A stretch of DNA of 9,051 nucleotides from positions 1 through 9,051 of the forward strand of contig CANQQH010000036.1 of NCBI GenBank assembly GCA_947625955.1. Direction: 5' to 3'. The translations under genes were made by a program, and so were the position numbers. The notes beneath the pieces were generated by a model. It did no database searches, was not told where the DNA came from, and was given only the letters and a program-made list of their open reading frames with translations. Source of the DNA: an uncultured Clostridia bacterium (GTDB lineage: Bacteria; Bacillota; Clostridia; Christensenellales; UBA1242). Positions 1 through 4,980 of the stretch are shown in pieces (positions within the stretch are counted from its first letter, which is position 1; each line of letters begins with the position of its first letter).

Positions 1-6
1 ATGATA

Positions 7-18
7 CCCCCCCCCCCC
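7..18. repeat. 12-base poly-C tract
   Basis: Twelve consecutive C residues (G on the minus strand) sit six bases from the left edge. No reading frame around it can be assessed because the window begins here. It could be a length-variable tract, or an artefact near a contig edge. Confidence 0.9.
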
Positions 19-62
19 ATAAATTTGTCAATAAAATAGAGGGTGTTTTTTTGTTTTTTTCT

Positions 63-82
63 GCGAGGGGCTCACCCCTCGC
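63..82. repeat. Perfect 8-bp hairpin, GC-rich
   Basis: GCGAGGGG (63-70) pairs perfectly with CCCCTCGC (75-82) around a CTCA loop. No T-run follows on the plus strand. On the minus strand the hairpin is followed by AGAAAAAAACAAAAAA, which is A-rich and not a terminator tail. A T-rich stretch precedes it on the plus strand. Its role is unknown; it belongs to the hairpin-rich left 530 bases. Confidence 0.75.
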
Positions 83-93
83 GCTCCCATTCT

Positions 94-128
94 CGCGCCC
101 CAAAAAACAATTTGTTTTTTGAGGCGCG
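94..128. repeat. 17-bp imperfect palindrome
   Basis: The arm at 94-110 pairs with 112-128 with one mismatch (C100/A122). The base of the stem is GC-rich (CGCGCC/GGCGCG) and the top is an A6/T6 block. It could act as a terminator-like structure for transcripts from either side, but the T-run lies inside the stem and not after it, so that role is uncertain. Confidence 0.7.
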
Positions 129-189
129 CAAATGAACGCAAAAGCCGTTCCGCAAAATAAAAAAAGCGCAATCCTGCTACAATTCATAG

Positions 190-218
190 AAAAACGGAGT
201 AACCTCTTTCGATTACTC
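190..218 (-). terminator. Candidate terminator, minus strand
   Basis: In minus-strand RNA, GAGTAATC pairs with GGTTACTC around GAAAGA, including one U.G wobble that would be a C/A mismatch in plus-strand RNA. It is followed by CG and five U. The asymmetry favours minus-strand use. The TAA of the coding-like remnant falls inside the stem. Confidence 0.55.
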
Positions 219-321
219 TGTGAAGTTGGTCCCTACAATGTTAATGATTACACCGTTATCATCTATTCTGTTGACCAGGGCAGCAGATAGTATTAGATTT
301 TTGAGATAAAACACAAATATA
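197..321 (-). pseudogene. Possible C-terminal coding remnant ending in a hairpin
   Basis: On the minus strand a frame runs without a stop from about 372 down to a TAA whose complement is at 214-216. Its last residues read LVNRIDDNGVIINIVGTNFTE, which look more protein-like than random sequence. There is no ATG or ribosome binding site, and the frame runs through the hairpin at 321-360, so a complete gene is unlikely. A plus-strand frame over the same bases is also open (ending near 290). The segment could therefore be a conserved structured element, a decayed gene end, or chance. I do not recognise it. Confidence 0.25.
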
Positions 322-360
322 AAAATTCCCGCTTTCGCTTATTGCTGTGCGGGAATTTTT
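321..360. terminator. Bidirectional terminator-like hairpin
   Basis: AAAAATTCCCGC (321-332) pairs perfectly over 12 bp with GCGGGAATTTTT (349-360) around a 16-base loop, giving U-runs on both strands. It lies downstream of the lipoprotein gene on the minus strand, after the two 60-bp repeats, and is a plausible end for that transcript. Its right arm is also part of the first copy of the 60-bp repeat. Confidence 0.6.
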
Positions 361-399
361 TATGTGCGTTTTAACCAAAAAGATAGTACTAGTTGCGGT
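340..399. repeat. 60-bp direct repeat, copy 1
   Basis: Bases 340-399 match 441-499 in the same orientation, with about seven mismatches and one T indel (near 88% identity by hand alignment). Shared blocks include CCAAAAAGATAGT and CTAGTTGCGGT. The copy runs straight into a second palindrome: 409-416 (GCGCTCCA) pairs with 421-428 (TGGAGCGC) around TAAG. Confidence 0.85.
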
Positions 400-408
400 G
401 AGGACGGC

Positions 409-428
409 GCGCTCCATAAGTGGAGCGC
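409..428. repeat. Perfect 8-bp hairpin after repeat copy 1
   Basis: GCGCTCCA and TGGAGCGC pair around TAAG. An alternative outer pairing, AGTTGCG (391-397) with CGCAACT (426-432), competes with it and joins the end of the repeat to the hairpin. Confidence 0.75.
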
Positions 429-440
429 AACTAAACACAC

Positions 441-499
441 TACTGCTGTATGGGAGTTTTTATTTGCGTTTTAGCCAAAAAGATAGTGCTAGTTGCGGT
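441..499. repeat. 60-bp direct repeat, copy 2
   Basis: Second copy of the unit at 340-399, offset by 101 bases. Like copy 1 it ends at AGTTGCGGT and is followed at once by a palindrome (501-534). The unit therefore appears to be repeat plus hairpin, although the two hairpins differ in sequence. Confidence 0.85.
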
Positions 500-500
500 T

Positions 501-534
501 AGTTGTTGTGCCTCCCCTGTGAGGCGCAACAACT
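501..534. repeat. 14-bp near-perfect hairpin at the lipoprotein stop codon
   Basis: AGTTGTTGTGCCTC (501-514) pairs with GAGGCGCAACAACT (521-534) around CCCTGT. The single non-Watson-Crick pair (T509/G526) is a G.U wobble in plus-strand RNA and an A/C mismatch in minus-strand RNA, so the structure is slightly better on the plus strand. Base 534 is also the last base of the lipoprotein stop codon. No immediate U-run follows on the minus strand, so it is not a textbook terminator. Confidence 0.75.
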
Positions 535-965
535 CATCTTTCAAAAACATATTGATAGACATGGCCGGTTCCGGCTTCGAAAAATTCGATGGAAAGTTTT
601 TTGTTCTTATAGTGAAGTTTCTCAATTCGAAGTTTTGAAGGAATGGTTTCCTTGAACATTCCACCCTTGTCAGTCATTTCAAGGATGATATCGTTGCGGT
701 CAATCTTATAGTTGCCAATAACATAGCCCATTGCGTCGCCAGCGCCGAACTCAAAGCGGAAGTAGTCATCAAAGAAATAGAATCGCGGATTGCCGCTCAG
801 GGTCGTCTCGTCGGTTTCAAGATTGCAAAGCACGCTTGTTGCGTGGTAGGTGGTGTTTCTCACGGATTTTGCCGTTGAAGGACCGCAGCCAGCAAACAAA
901 AACATTACTGGTGCAATCATCAGCACAGCCGCAACAAACAAAACCTTTTCCCAAACCTTCTTCAT
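534..965 (-). CDS. Small predicted lipoprotein, function unknown
   Basis: Predicted 143-residue exported lipoprotein of unknown function. Residues 1-27 form a type II signal peptide: a basic start (MKKVWEK), a hydrophobic core (about 9-24) and a lipobox ending FAGC, with C27 as the lipidated cysteine. The position -3 residue is F and not the usual L, which is acceptable but not ideal. The mature part (28-143) is a small polar domain with alternating hydrophobic stretches, such as FYFFDDYFRFEFG and KKLSIEFFE, and probably forms a beta-rich fold on the outer membrane face. I chose the ATG at 965 over an in-frame upstream codon at 980, because the upstream codon would lie inside the promoter -10 box. 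The gene has no visible Shine-Dalgarno. The promoter predicts transcription starting on or next to the ATG, so the mRNA may be leaderless. It is divergent from the membrane protein gene at 1078. Confidence 0.8.
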   Translation of the reverse strand: MKKVWEKVLFVAAVLMIAPVMFLFAGCGPSTAKSVRNTTYHATSVLCNLETDETTLSGNPRFYFFDDYFRFEFGAGDAMGYVIGNYKIDRNDIILEMTDKGGMFKETIPSKLRIEKLHYKNKKLSIEFFEAGTGHVYQYVFER

Positions 966-971
966 GCCTAT

Positions 972-1000
972 ATTATACAACGCATTTGCCCGATCGTCAA
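972..1000 (-). promoter_or_regulatory. Promoter of the lipoprotein gene
   Basis: On the minus strand, TTGACG (1000-995), a 17-bp spacer and a perfect TATAAT (977-972) match a sigma-A promoter. Only six bases (ATAGGC) separate the -10 box from the ATG at 965, so the expected start site is the A of the ATG. Confidence 0.85.
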
Positions 1001-1042
1001 GAGGGGTGTTTTTCAGTTTTTTGGGCGCGCGAGAAAAAAGAC

Positions 1043-1071
1043 TTGATTTGTTTTTGCGAATGAATTATAAT
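1043..1071 (+). promoter_or_regulatory. Promoter of the membrane protein gene
   Basis: TTGATT (1043-1048), a 17-bp spacer and TATAAT (1066-1071) precede the ATG at 1078 by six bases (ATAGCC). The block from the -10 box to the ATG differs from that of the divergent lipoprotein gene by one base (ATAGGC versus ATAGCC). Confidence 0.8.
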
Positions 1072-1077
1072 ATAGCC

Positions 1078-1776
1078 ATGTTCAATAGATTAAAAGAAAT
1101 TTATTCCTATGCAAAAGAGAACCTCATTCGCCCGAGATATATTTATAGCTACTTTTTCATGCCAATTCTCTACGGTGCCGGGATTCTCGACCTGCTCGTT
1201 GCGTTCACCATGATGCTTGTGAACTCAAAAAAACTTTTGATTCCAAGCCTGATTTTGTTCGGCGTGCTGATTGTTGCATTTATCGTTGCAGGAATTATTA
1301 ATATTGTTGTGAAGAAAAAAGAAATAAAGGAAGAGGCTGTGAGGCTTGAATTTTTCTTCAACTCCACGCTTGAAAAAGAACCCATCCTTGAATATGTTTT
1401 GCCAAACGTTGAAAACAACGTCAACATCCCAATCGTTTTTGCAAGCGACTGCATTGTTATCGACAAGGTTTCCTATCCATATTCAAGCTTTTCCATCGCG
1501 CTCTTCACCAGCAACTATATGTACCATGCAAACCTCATCGTTTTGTTTTCGCGAAAAGACGACGCCAAAGAGGAAGACGAAAACGCGAAGAAAGTTGTGA
1601 AGAACTTCTCTCTCCCGCTCGACATCAACCTGCTCTCAATCATGAACAACTTCAACCTTCAACTTGAAAACAGCGATGTTCTGGCTTTCATTCGAGACAA
1701 CCCTGAACTCGCAGCCAAGCAAATCCTCAAATATGGCAAAATCCAGCGAGGCACTGGCAATCCAAAAGTTCGCTAA
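1078..1776 (+). CDS. Two-TM membrane protein, function unknown
   Basis: Predicted 232-residue integral membrane protein that I do not recognise. After a short basic N-terminus, two hydrophobic segments at about residues 24-47 and 51-76 form a helical hairpin, ended by the basic sequence KKKEIKEE. The remaining ~150 residues are soluble and probably cytoplasmic, with a strand-rich centre (about 110-160) and a charged stretch KDDAKEEDENAKK near 165. The frame is open well upstream, but I place the start at 1078. The nearest upstream ATG (1060) lies inside the promoter spacer, and upstream sequence would encode a low-complexity antisense shadow of the lipoprotein. There is no Shine-Dalgarno, and a leaderless mRNA is predicted. 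The gene ends at a bidirectional terminator shared with the next, convergent gene. Confidence 0.8.
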   Translation: MFNRLKEIYSYAKENLIRPRYIYSYFFMPILYGAGILDLLVAFTMMLVNSKKLLIPSLILFGVLIVAFIVAGIINIVVKKKEIKEEAVRLEFFFNSTLEKEPILEYVLPNVENNVNIPIVFASDCIVIDKVSYPYSSFSIALFTSNYMYHANLIVLFSRKDDAKEEDENAKKVVKNFSLPLDINLLSIMNNFNLQLENSDVLAFIRDNPELAAKQILKYGKIQRGTGNPKVR

Positions 1777-1782
1777 AAAATA

Positions 1783-1815
1783 AGATACCGAATTTCGTCG
1801 GTATCTCTTTTTTTA
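1783..1815. terminator. Bidirectional terminator between convergent genes
   Basis: AGATACCGA (1783-1791) pairs with TCGGTATCT (1798-1806) around a 6-base loop. The plus strand continues with CTTTTTTTATTTT and the minus strand with TATTTTTT, so both the membrane protein gene and the convergent gene ending at 1813 can terminate here. Confidence 0.85.
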
Positions 1816-2436
1816 TTTTATTTTTTCGTCGCCGTCACTTTCCTCTTCGTTATCTTTGACGCTATAAAGGCTCTTCACCTTTTTAACATGGCGAGCGTAG
1901 AGCGTGTTAATATCAAACAGGAACACATTCTCAGGGTTGATTTGGAATTTTGTGTCCTCAAACTTCAAGCCAAACCATTCAAGGAACTCTTCAATCTTTC
2001 TCAAACGGTCATAGTTGTCTTTCACAATTCTTCTCACTGGCTTCTTGCCAAGCGCAATAATGTCGTCAAGTGTTTCAGGCTGAATGGCAAGAACAACAGG
2101 TTCAAGTGCGCGTGGAATATCGAGCGAGGAGACGCGTATGTTCGAGGCTGTGAAGTCCGACCCCTTCATTTTCAAACCAAGCATTGCAAGTTGCTCTTCG
2201 GCAGTTATTATCATCTCGGTTGCAGGAGCAAAAGCTGCGTGCGAATGAACATAGCTCGAAAATGGCTCCTTGCCAACTTCAACCAAGTCGCCAATTGTTT
2301 TGATAAACCTGTCGCCGTTTGGTGACTTCACCTTGTAGGTTTTCATCATGCTAAACAGCTTTTCGTCAAGTTGCAACATCCAAATTGGCAAATTCTGCCT
2401 TTCTTCCATTCCCTCAGAGGTTAGTTCGTAGCTCAT
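1813..2436 (-). CDS. Hypothetical cytoplasmic protein
   Basis: Predicted 207-residue soluble protein with no signal peptide or membrane segment. I do not recognise the family. It looks mixed alpha/beta. A central stretch is rich in small hydrophobics (about 85-135), a basic-amphipathic region follows (KKPVRRIVKDNYDRLRKIEEFLEWFG, split by its proline and valine), and the C-terminal tail is very acidic (NEEESDGDEKIK). The start is the ATG at 2436, set by AAAGGAG six bases upstream. An in-frame TTG at 2451 would place that ribosome binding site inside the gene and is rejected. Its own promoter lies at 2460-2487, so it is a single-gene unit and not a third member of the lysR operon upstream. It shares its terminator with the convergent membrane protein gene. 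Confidence 0.75.
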   Translation of the reverse strand: MSYELTSEGMEERQNLPIWMLQLDEKLFSMMKTYKVKSPNGDRFIKTIGDLVEVGKEPFSSYVHSHAAFAPATEMIITAEEQLAMLGLKMKGSDFTASNIRVSSLDIPRALEPVVLAIQPETLDDIIALGKKPVRRIVKDNYDRLRKIEEFLEWFGLKFEDTKFQINPENVFLFDINTLYARHVKKVKSLYSVKDNEEESDGDEKIK

Positions 2437-2459
2437 AATTTCTCCTTTCAAACCCGTCC

Positions 2460-2487
2460 ATTATACCACTACTTTCAAAATTTTCAA
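2460..2487 (-). promoter_or_regulatory. Promoter of the hypothetical gene at 2436
   Basis: On the minus strand, TTGAAA (2487-2482), a 16-bp spacer and TATAAT (2465-2460) leave a short leader of roughly 17 bases that carries the AAAGGAG ribosome binding site. Confidence 0.75.
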
Positions 2488-2544
2488 CATCTTTTTCGCT
2501 TTTTACGCACTTTTTATATAAATTAGTGGCATTTTTTGCGTTTT

Positions 2545-3429
2545 TTATTTCCATTCCTCAAAGAAGGCAAGAATATAGTTATAGATATCTTTTTTATTGA
2601 GCTCGTTCAAAAGTTCGTGACGGCAGTCTTTGAAGAGCATCATTTGAACGCTCTTTCCGTGCTTGCTATACGCCTTGAAAAGTTGTTTCACCTGTTTGCC
2701 GTTCTGCGAAACAGGGTCCTTCATGCCAGCGATGAGGAAAATCTGCTTGTCGTCTGGGATTTGGTCAATGCCGCTGTTGCAGTCGCGCAGGTTCGAGAAC
2801 AAGGAAACATAGAAACTATATGGGAAACTCTTGCCGCATAATTCGTCGTTTTCATACTCCTCAAAAACCTTGTCATCGCGGGTGAGCCAGTTGCCATTTT
2901 TGAACCTTTTTCTATACGCCATGAGGCTGAGTTTTTCAACGCGAGTTGCCTTCTCATTCTCTCTGCCGGCAGCAAACTTCTTTGCCAGTTTGTTCGCAAG
3001 TTTCATGAGCGTTGCCTCGCCGTTTGCCGTGCCGCAGAGCACATACTTTTGCGGAATGTCGCTAACCTGCATGAGTTTTTGCGTAAGCATTGAGCCGTAG
3101 GAGTGCGAGAACACAAAAACCGGAACGCTATAACTTTTTTTGAGCCATGCAACCAGCACTTTGAGGTCTTCAACACTCTCCGCGAAAATGTCGCCTTTCG
3201 AGTAGCCAAGCAGTTCCATACTCTCCGCCGTGTGGCCGTGCCCCCTCAAATCCGGAGCCAAAACCGAGTAGCCTTTTGAAACCAAAAACTCGCAAAAATC
3301 ATTGTAGCGAAATGCGTGCTCCTGCATCCCATGAACAACCAACACCGCCGCCTTTGGCTTGGCCTCTGGCTCATAGAGATAGCATCTCAGGGTGAGCCCA
3401 TCGAAGCTTTTGAGCATTATCTTTTTCAT
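2545..3429 (-). CDS. Alpha/beta hydrolase, monoacylglycerol-lipase-like
   Basis: 294-residue cytoplasmic serine hydrolase of the alpha/beta fold, closest in pattern to the lysophospholipase/monoacylglycerol lipase group (Hydrolase_4). VVHGMQEH (H33-G34) forms the oxyanion-hole loop and APDLRGHGHT (about 58-67) is the typical strand 4 loop. The nucleophile elbow is S-H-S-Y-G with S110 as nucleophile; the usual first glycine of GxSxG is S108 here. GMKDPVS supplies the acid (D238) and CRHELLNE the histidine (H271). Residues about 135-215 form a variable lid. Length is normal for the family. The start ATG overlaps the lysR stop (ATGA) and has a strong AAGGAGG just upstream, so translation is probably coupled to the regulator. 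The likely substrate is a lipid or small ester, but that cannot be decided from sequence. I see no clear terminator after the stop. Confidence 0.9.
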   Translation of the reverse strand: MKKIMLKSFDGLTLRCYLYEPEAKPKAAVLVVHGMQEHAFRYNDFCEFLVSKGYSVLAPDLRGHGHTAESMELLGYSKGDIFAESVEDLKVLVAWLKKSYSVPVFVFSHSYGSMLTQKLMQVSDIPQKYVLCGTANGEATLMKLANKLAKKFAAGRENEKATRVEKLSLMAYRKRFKNGNWLTRDDKVFEEYENDELCGKSFPYSFYVSLFSNLRDCNSGIDQIPDDKQIFLIAGMKDPVSQNGKQVKQLFKAYSKHGKSVQMMLFKDCRHELLNELNKKDIYNYILAFFEEWK

Positions 3430-4274
3430 TTTTCCTCCTTCAACATCTTAACAAAAATGTCTTTTGCCGGATTGTTCATCTTTTGATTATATTCTACAAC
3501 ACTTATCACTCTTTTGTCTATTTCAAAATCCGTGTTCAGCTTGAAAATTTCACCCTTTTCAAGTTCGCGACCGAAATAATCAAGGTTAACAATTCCAACC
3601 GCCAGCCCCTTCTTGATAAAGTCGATGATGAGACCATAGTTGTCAAGCTCATACTTGACTGGCAGCGAGATGTTGTGGCGCGTGAAAAAGATGTCAACAT
3701 TGTTGCGCGACGTGTGCTCGGGGCTGATGAGCGCAAGCGGAAGCGACGCAAATTCTTCCTTTGTCATTGGTCTGTTTTGGTACTTCTCAAAATAGCTTTT
3801 GCTCCCAACAACGCTATACGAAACAACAAACTCCTTGCAGGTGTCAAGGTCGGGCTTCACTTGGTCTTTGTCGAGCACGGCAACGTCCAGCTCGTTGTTG
3901 CGAAGTTGGCTGATGTTTGGAAAGGCGTTGATGAACTTGCCAATAATCGGGCTGAGAAGTATGGTGATGTTGGATGTTGTTGTCCCGATTCTCAGCACGC
4001 CTGCTTTGAGCTTGGTAACGTTCGAAAAATAGTCATAGAGCCCGTCGAGCTCCTTCATGAGCGGCTTCGCCTTTTCGAAGATGTTCTTTCCCTCGGTCGT
4101 CAGCTCAACCCCGCGATTCTTCCTCACAAACAGCTTGCCGCCCATCTCGGCTTCAAGCTCCTTTATCGCCTTTGTGATCGCCGGCTGCGAAATATAGAGC
4201 TTCTCACTCGCCTTCGTGATACTCCCCTCCTCAGCAACCACAATAAACATTCGAAGTAGATTTGAATTTGCCAT
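3426..4274 (-). CDS. LysR-family transcriptional regulator
   Basis: 282-residue LysR-type regulator, a DNA-binding protein that normally works as a tetramer and responds to a small ligand. Residues 1-60 form the winged helix-turn-helix, with the diagnostic SITKASEKLYISQPAITKAIKELE at about 18-41 (the recognition helix is the SQPAITKAIK part). A linker helix follows (about 60-90), then the effector-binding domain from KAGVLRIGTT onward. The N-terminal strand block reads FPNISQLRNNELDVAVL, which appears to lack about a dozen residues between PNI and the L-x-x-x-x-L-D motif compared with typical members. The start ATG at 4274 has GAGGGG two bases upstream, closer than ideal. The gene heads an operon with the hydrolase, which it probably controls. 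It is also divergent from the small gene at 4372, the classical arrangement for a LysR regulator and its target. Confidence 0.93.
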   Translation of the reverse strand: MANSNLLRMFIVVAEEGSITKASEKLYISQPAITKAIKELEAEMGGKLFVRKNRGVELTTEGKNIFEKAKPLMKELDGLYDYFSNVTKLKAGVLRIGTTTSNITILLSPIIGKFINAFPNISQLRNNELDVAVLDKDQVKPDLDTCKEFVVSYSVVGSKSYFEKYQNRPMTKEEFASLPLALISPEHTSRNNVDIFFTRHNISLPVKYELDNYGLIIDFIKKGLAVGIVNLDYFGRELEKGEIFKLNTDFEIDKRVISVVEYNQKMNNPAKDIFVKMLKEEK

Positions 4275-4298
4275 AACCCCTCGTTATAACCACCATAA
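4273..4298. promoter_or_regulatory. Candidate LysR operator, three half-sites at 11-bp spacing
   Basis: ATAA (4273-4276), TTAT (4284-4287) and ATAA (4295-4298) lie one helical turn apart, each separated by seven bases. The first pair forms an inverted repeat fitting the LysR T-N11-A pattern (T4274, A4286). It overlaps the lysR start codon and lies just downstream of its promoter, so it would suit autorepression. It lies upstream of the divergent promoter. Confidence 0.45.
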
Positions 4299-4309
4299 TT
4301 ACTATATAT

Positions 4310-4338
4310 TTTACATTATATCAAAACTTTGCTAAAAT
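4310..4338 (+). promoter_or_regulatory. Promoter of the small gene at 4372
   Basis: TTTACA (4310-4315), a 17-bp spacer and TAAAAT (4333-4338) predict a start near 4345 and a leader of about 27 bases carrying GGAGGG. It overlaps the divergent lysR promoter almost completely, so the two cannot easily be used at once. Confidence 0.7.
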
Positions 4339-4343
4339 AACAA
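4315..4343 (-). promoter_or_regulatory. Promoter of the lysR-hydrolase operon
   Basis: On the minus strand, TTGTTA (4343-4338), a 17-bp spacer and TATAAT (4320-4315) give a leader of about 35 bases that contains the candidate operator. Confidence 0.75.
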
Positions 4344-4371
4344 GTGAAAGCAAGCAATGGAGGGAAAAATT

Positions 4372-4710
4372 ATGAAAGAACTTGTGATAAACAAAGAAAT
4401 GCTGAGATTCGTGTTTTCAAGGCTGAGGGCGCAAGAGGGCATCACGAAAGGCAACATAACAAAAACCATTGGCGACGAAATGATTTTCAAAATCCTCATC
4501 AACACGCTCTATAAAAAAGACAAAAATATGATTCTCACAGAACTTGAAACCGCCGTGAAAAAAGAAAACGGAAACTTTATTTTCATGTATGTTAGCCAAA
4601 AGTGGGACGAGGTCAAGAAAAACTACTCCTCCATTCCCTTCGACGAACTCGCCAAACTCTCCATCAAAGACCTTCCAAAGCTCACCACTCTCAAAAACCA
4701 AATCGCATAA
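4372..4710 (+). CDS. Small hypothetical protein divergent from lysR
   Basis: Predicted 112-residue soluble protein that I do not recognise. It is lysine-rich and appears mostly helical: an amphipathic N-terminal stretch (KEMLRFVFSRLRAQ), a middle region with VKKENGNFIFMYVSQKW, and a C-terminal part ending KLTTLKNQIA. I see no signal peptide, membrane segment or metal-binding pattern. The ATG at 4372 is chosen because GGAGGG (4359-4364) lies seven bases upstream. The in-frame ATG at 4357 overlaps that ribosome binding site and cannot use it. The gene is divergent from lysR with overlapping promoters, so it may be a regulatory target. It ends before a clear hairpin terminator at 4741. Confidence 0.8.
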   Translation: MKELVINKEMLRFVFSRLRAQEGITKGNITKTIGDEMIFKILINTLYKKDKNMILTELETAVKKENGNFIFMYVSQKWDEVKKNYSSIPFDELAKLSIKDLPKLTTLKNQIA

Positions 4711-4740
4711 ACAAAATTCACTATTTGAAAATAACCAGCA

Positions 4741-4767
4741 AAAAAGAAGGCATTTTACCTTCTTTTT
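4741..4767. terminator. Bidirectional terminator
   Basis: AAAAAGAAGG (4741-4750) pairs perfectly with CCTTCTTTTT (4758-4767) around a 7-base loop. It terminates the plus-strand gene ending at 4710. On the minus strand the U-run TTCTTTTTT also suits transcription from the 4882 direction. Confidence 0.85.
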
Positions 4768-4777
4768 CTGTTTATTT

Positions 4778-4882
4778 CTACCACGTTGCTGGGGCGTGAT
4801 GGGTTACAACAAGTTTGCCGCAAACTAGCGCTATCTTGAACTCTTTCCAATCATTATCCGCAATAAAGTCCGCTTTCGACAA
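4778..4882 (-). other. Possible minus-strand micro-gene or gene remnant
   Basis: A 34-codon minus-strand frame runs from TTG (4882) to TAG (4778). It reads like real protein, including ADNDWKEFKIALVCGKL and ending VVTHHAPATW. It is framed by a perfect -35 box upstream (TTGACA, 4923-4918) and a terminator 10 bases downstream. Against it: there is no ATG and no ribosome binding site, and an in-frame TAG directly precedes the TTG. In another frame, ATGAGAATT (4908 leftward) with AGGGA upstream opens a different 26-codon frame. This may be a decayed gene with a frameshift, a very small gene, or a small RNA. Confidence 0.3.
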
Positions 4883-4905
4883 ATTCTAACAAAATGATAT
4901 ATAAT
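4876..4905 (+). promoter_or_regulatory. Possible upstream promoter of the glycosylase gene
   Basis: TCGACA (4876-4881), an 18-bp spacer and TATAAT (4900-4905) would start transcription near 4912 and give a leader of about 70 bases. This competes with the closer promoter at 4947-4974. Confidence 0.45.
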
Positions 4906-4923
4906 TCTCATTTTCCCTGTCAA
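4896..4923 (-). promoter_or_regulatory. Possible minus-strand promoter
   Basis: On the minus strand, TTGACA (4923-4918) is a perfect -35 box, followed by a 16-bp spacer and TATATC (4901-4896), a 4/6 -10 box. It points at the micro-gene and its terminator. Confidence 0.4.
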
Positions 4924-4946
4924 GCGATTGCGCCCTAATTTTGGTT

Positions 4947-4974
4947 TTGCAATTTGGTTAGAAGGGTGTATAAC
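4947..4974 (+). promoter_or_regulatory. Possible proximal, leaderless promoter of the glycosylase gene
   Basis: TTGCAA (4947-4952), a 16-bp spacer and TATAAC (4969-4974) are followed by six bases (ATTAAT) and the ATG at 4981. This is the same -10-to-ATG distance as at 965 and 1078. AGAAGGG at 4960-4966 is 14 bases from the ATG, rather far for a ribosome binding site. Confidence 0.45.
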
Positions 4975-4980
4975 ATTAAT

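Noticed and set aside
340..499. CRISPR array
   Set aside because: Only two imperfect 60-bp repeats, and the sequence after each copy is a palindrome rather than a spacer of array type.
501..534. Integron attC site
   Set aside because: The palindrome lacks the GTTRRRY and RYYYAAC core sites in the required arrangement, and no integrase is visible.
966..980. Lipoprotein start at 980 (MYNIG)
   Set aside because: This codon falls within the promoter -10 region, so it would not be in the transcript; the MKK start also gives a normal signal peptide.
1001..1042. T6...A6 palindrome between the divergent promoters as an operator
   Set aside because: The arms match only in homopolymer runs, with mismatched flanks, so there is too little evidence for a specific site.
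850..1077. Upstream extension of the membrane protein to 850 or 1060
   Set aside because: The extension lies antisense to the lipoprotein gene and through both promoters. The TATAAT box sits between 1060 and 1078, so the start at 1078 fits best.
1888..2325. Plus-strand 145-codon frame
   Set aside because: Antisense shadow of the gene at 1813-2436, with no ribosome binding site or promoter.
2437..2451. TTG start at 2451 for the hypothetical gene
   Set aside because: It would place the AAAGGAG ribosome binding site inside the coding sequence.
3483..4259. Plus-strand 258-codon frame
   Set aside because: Antisense to the clearly recognisable LysR gene; open only because of codon bias.
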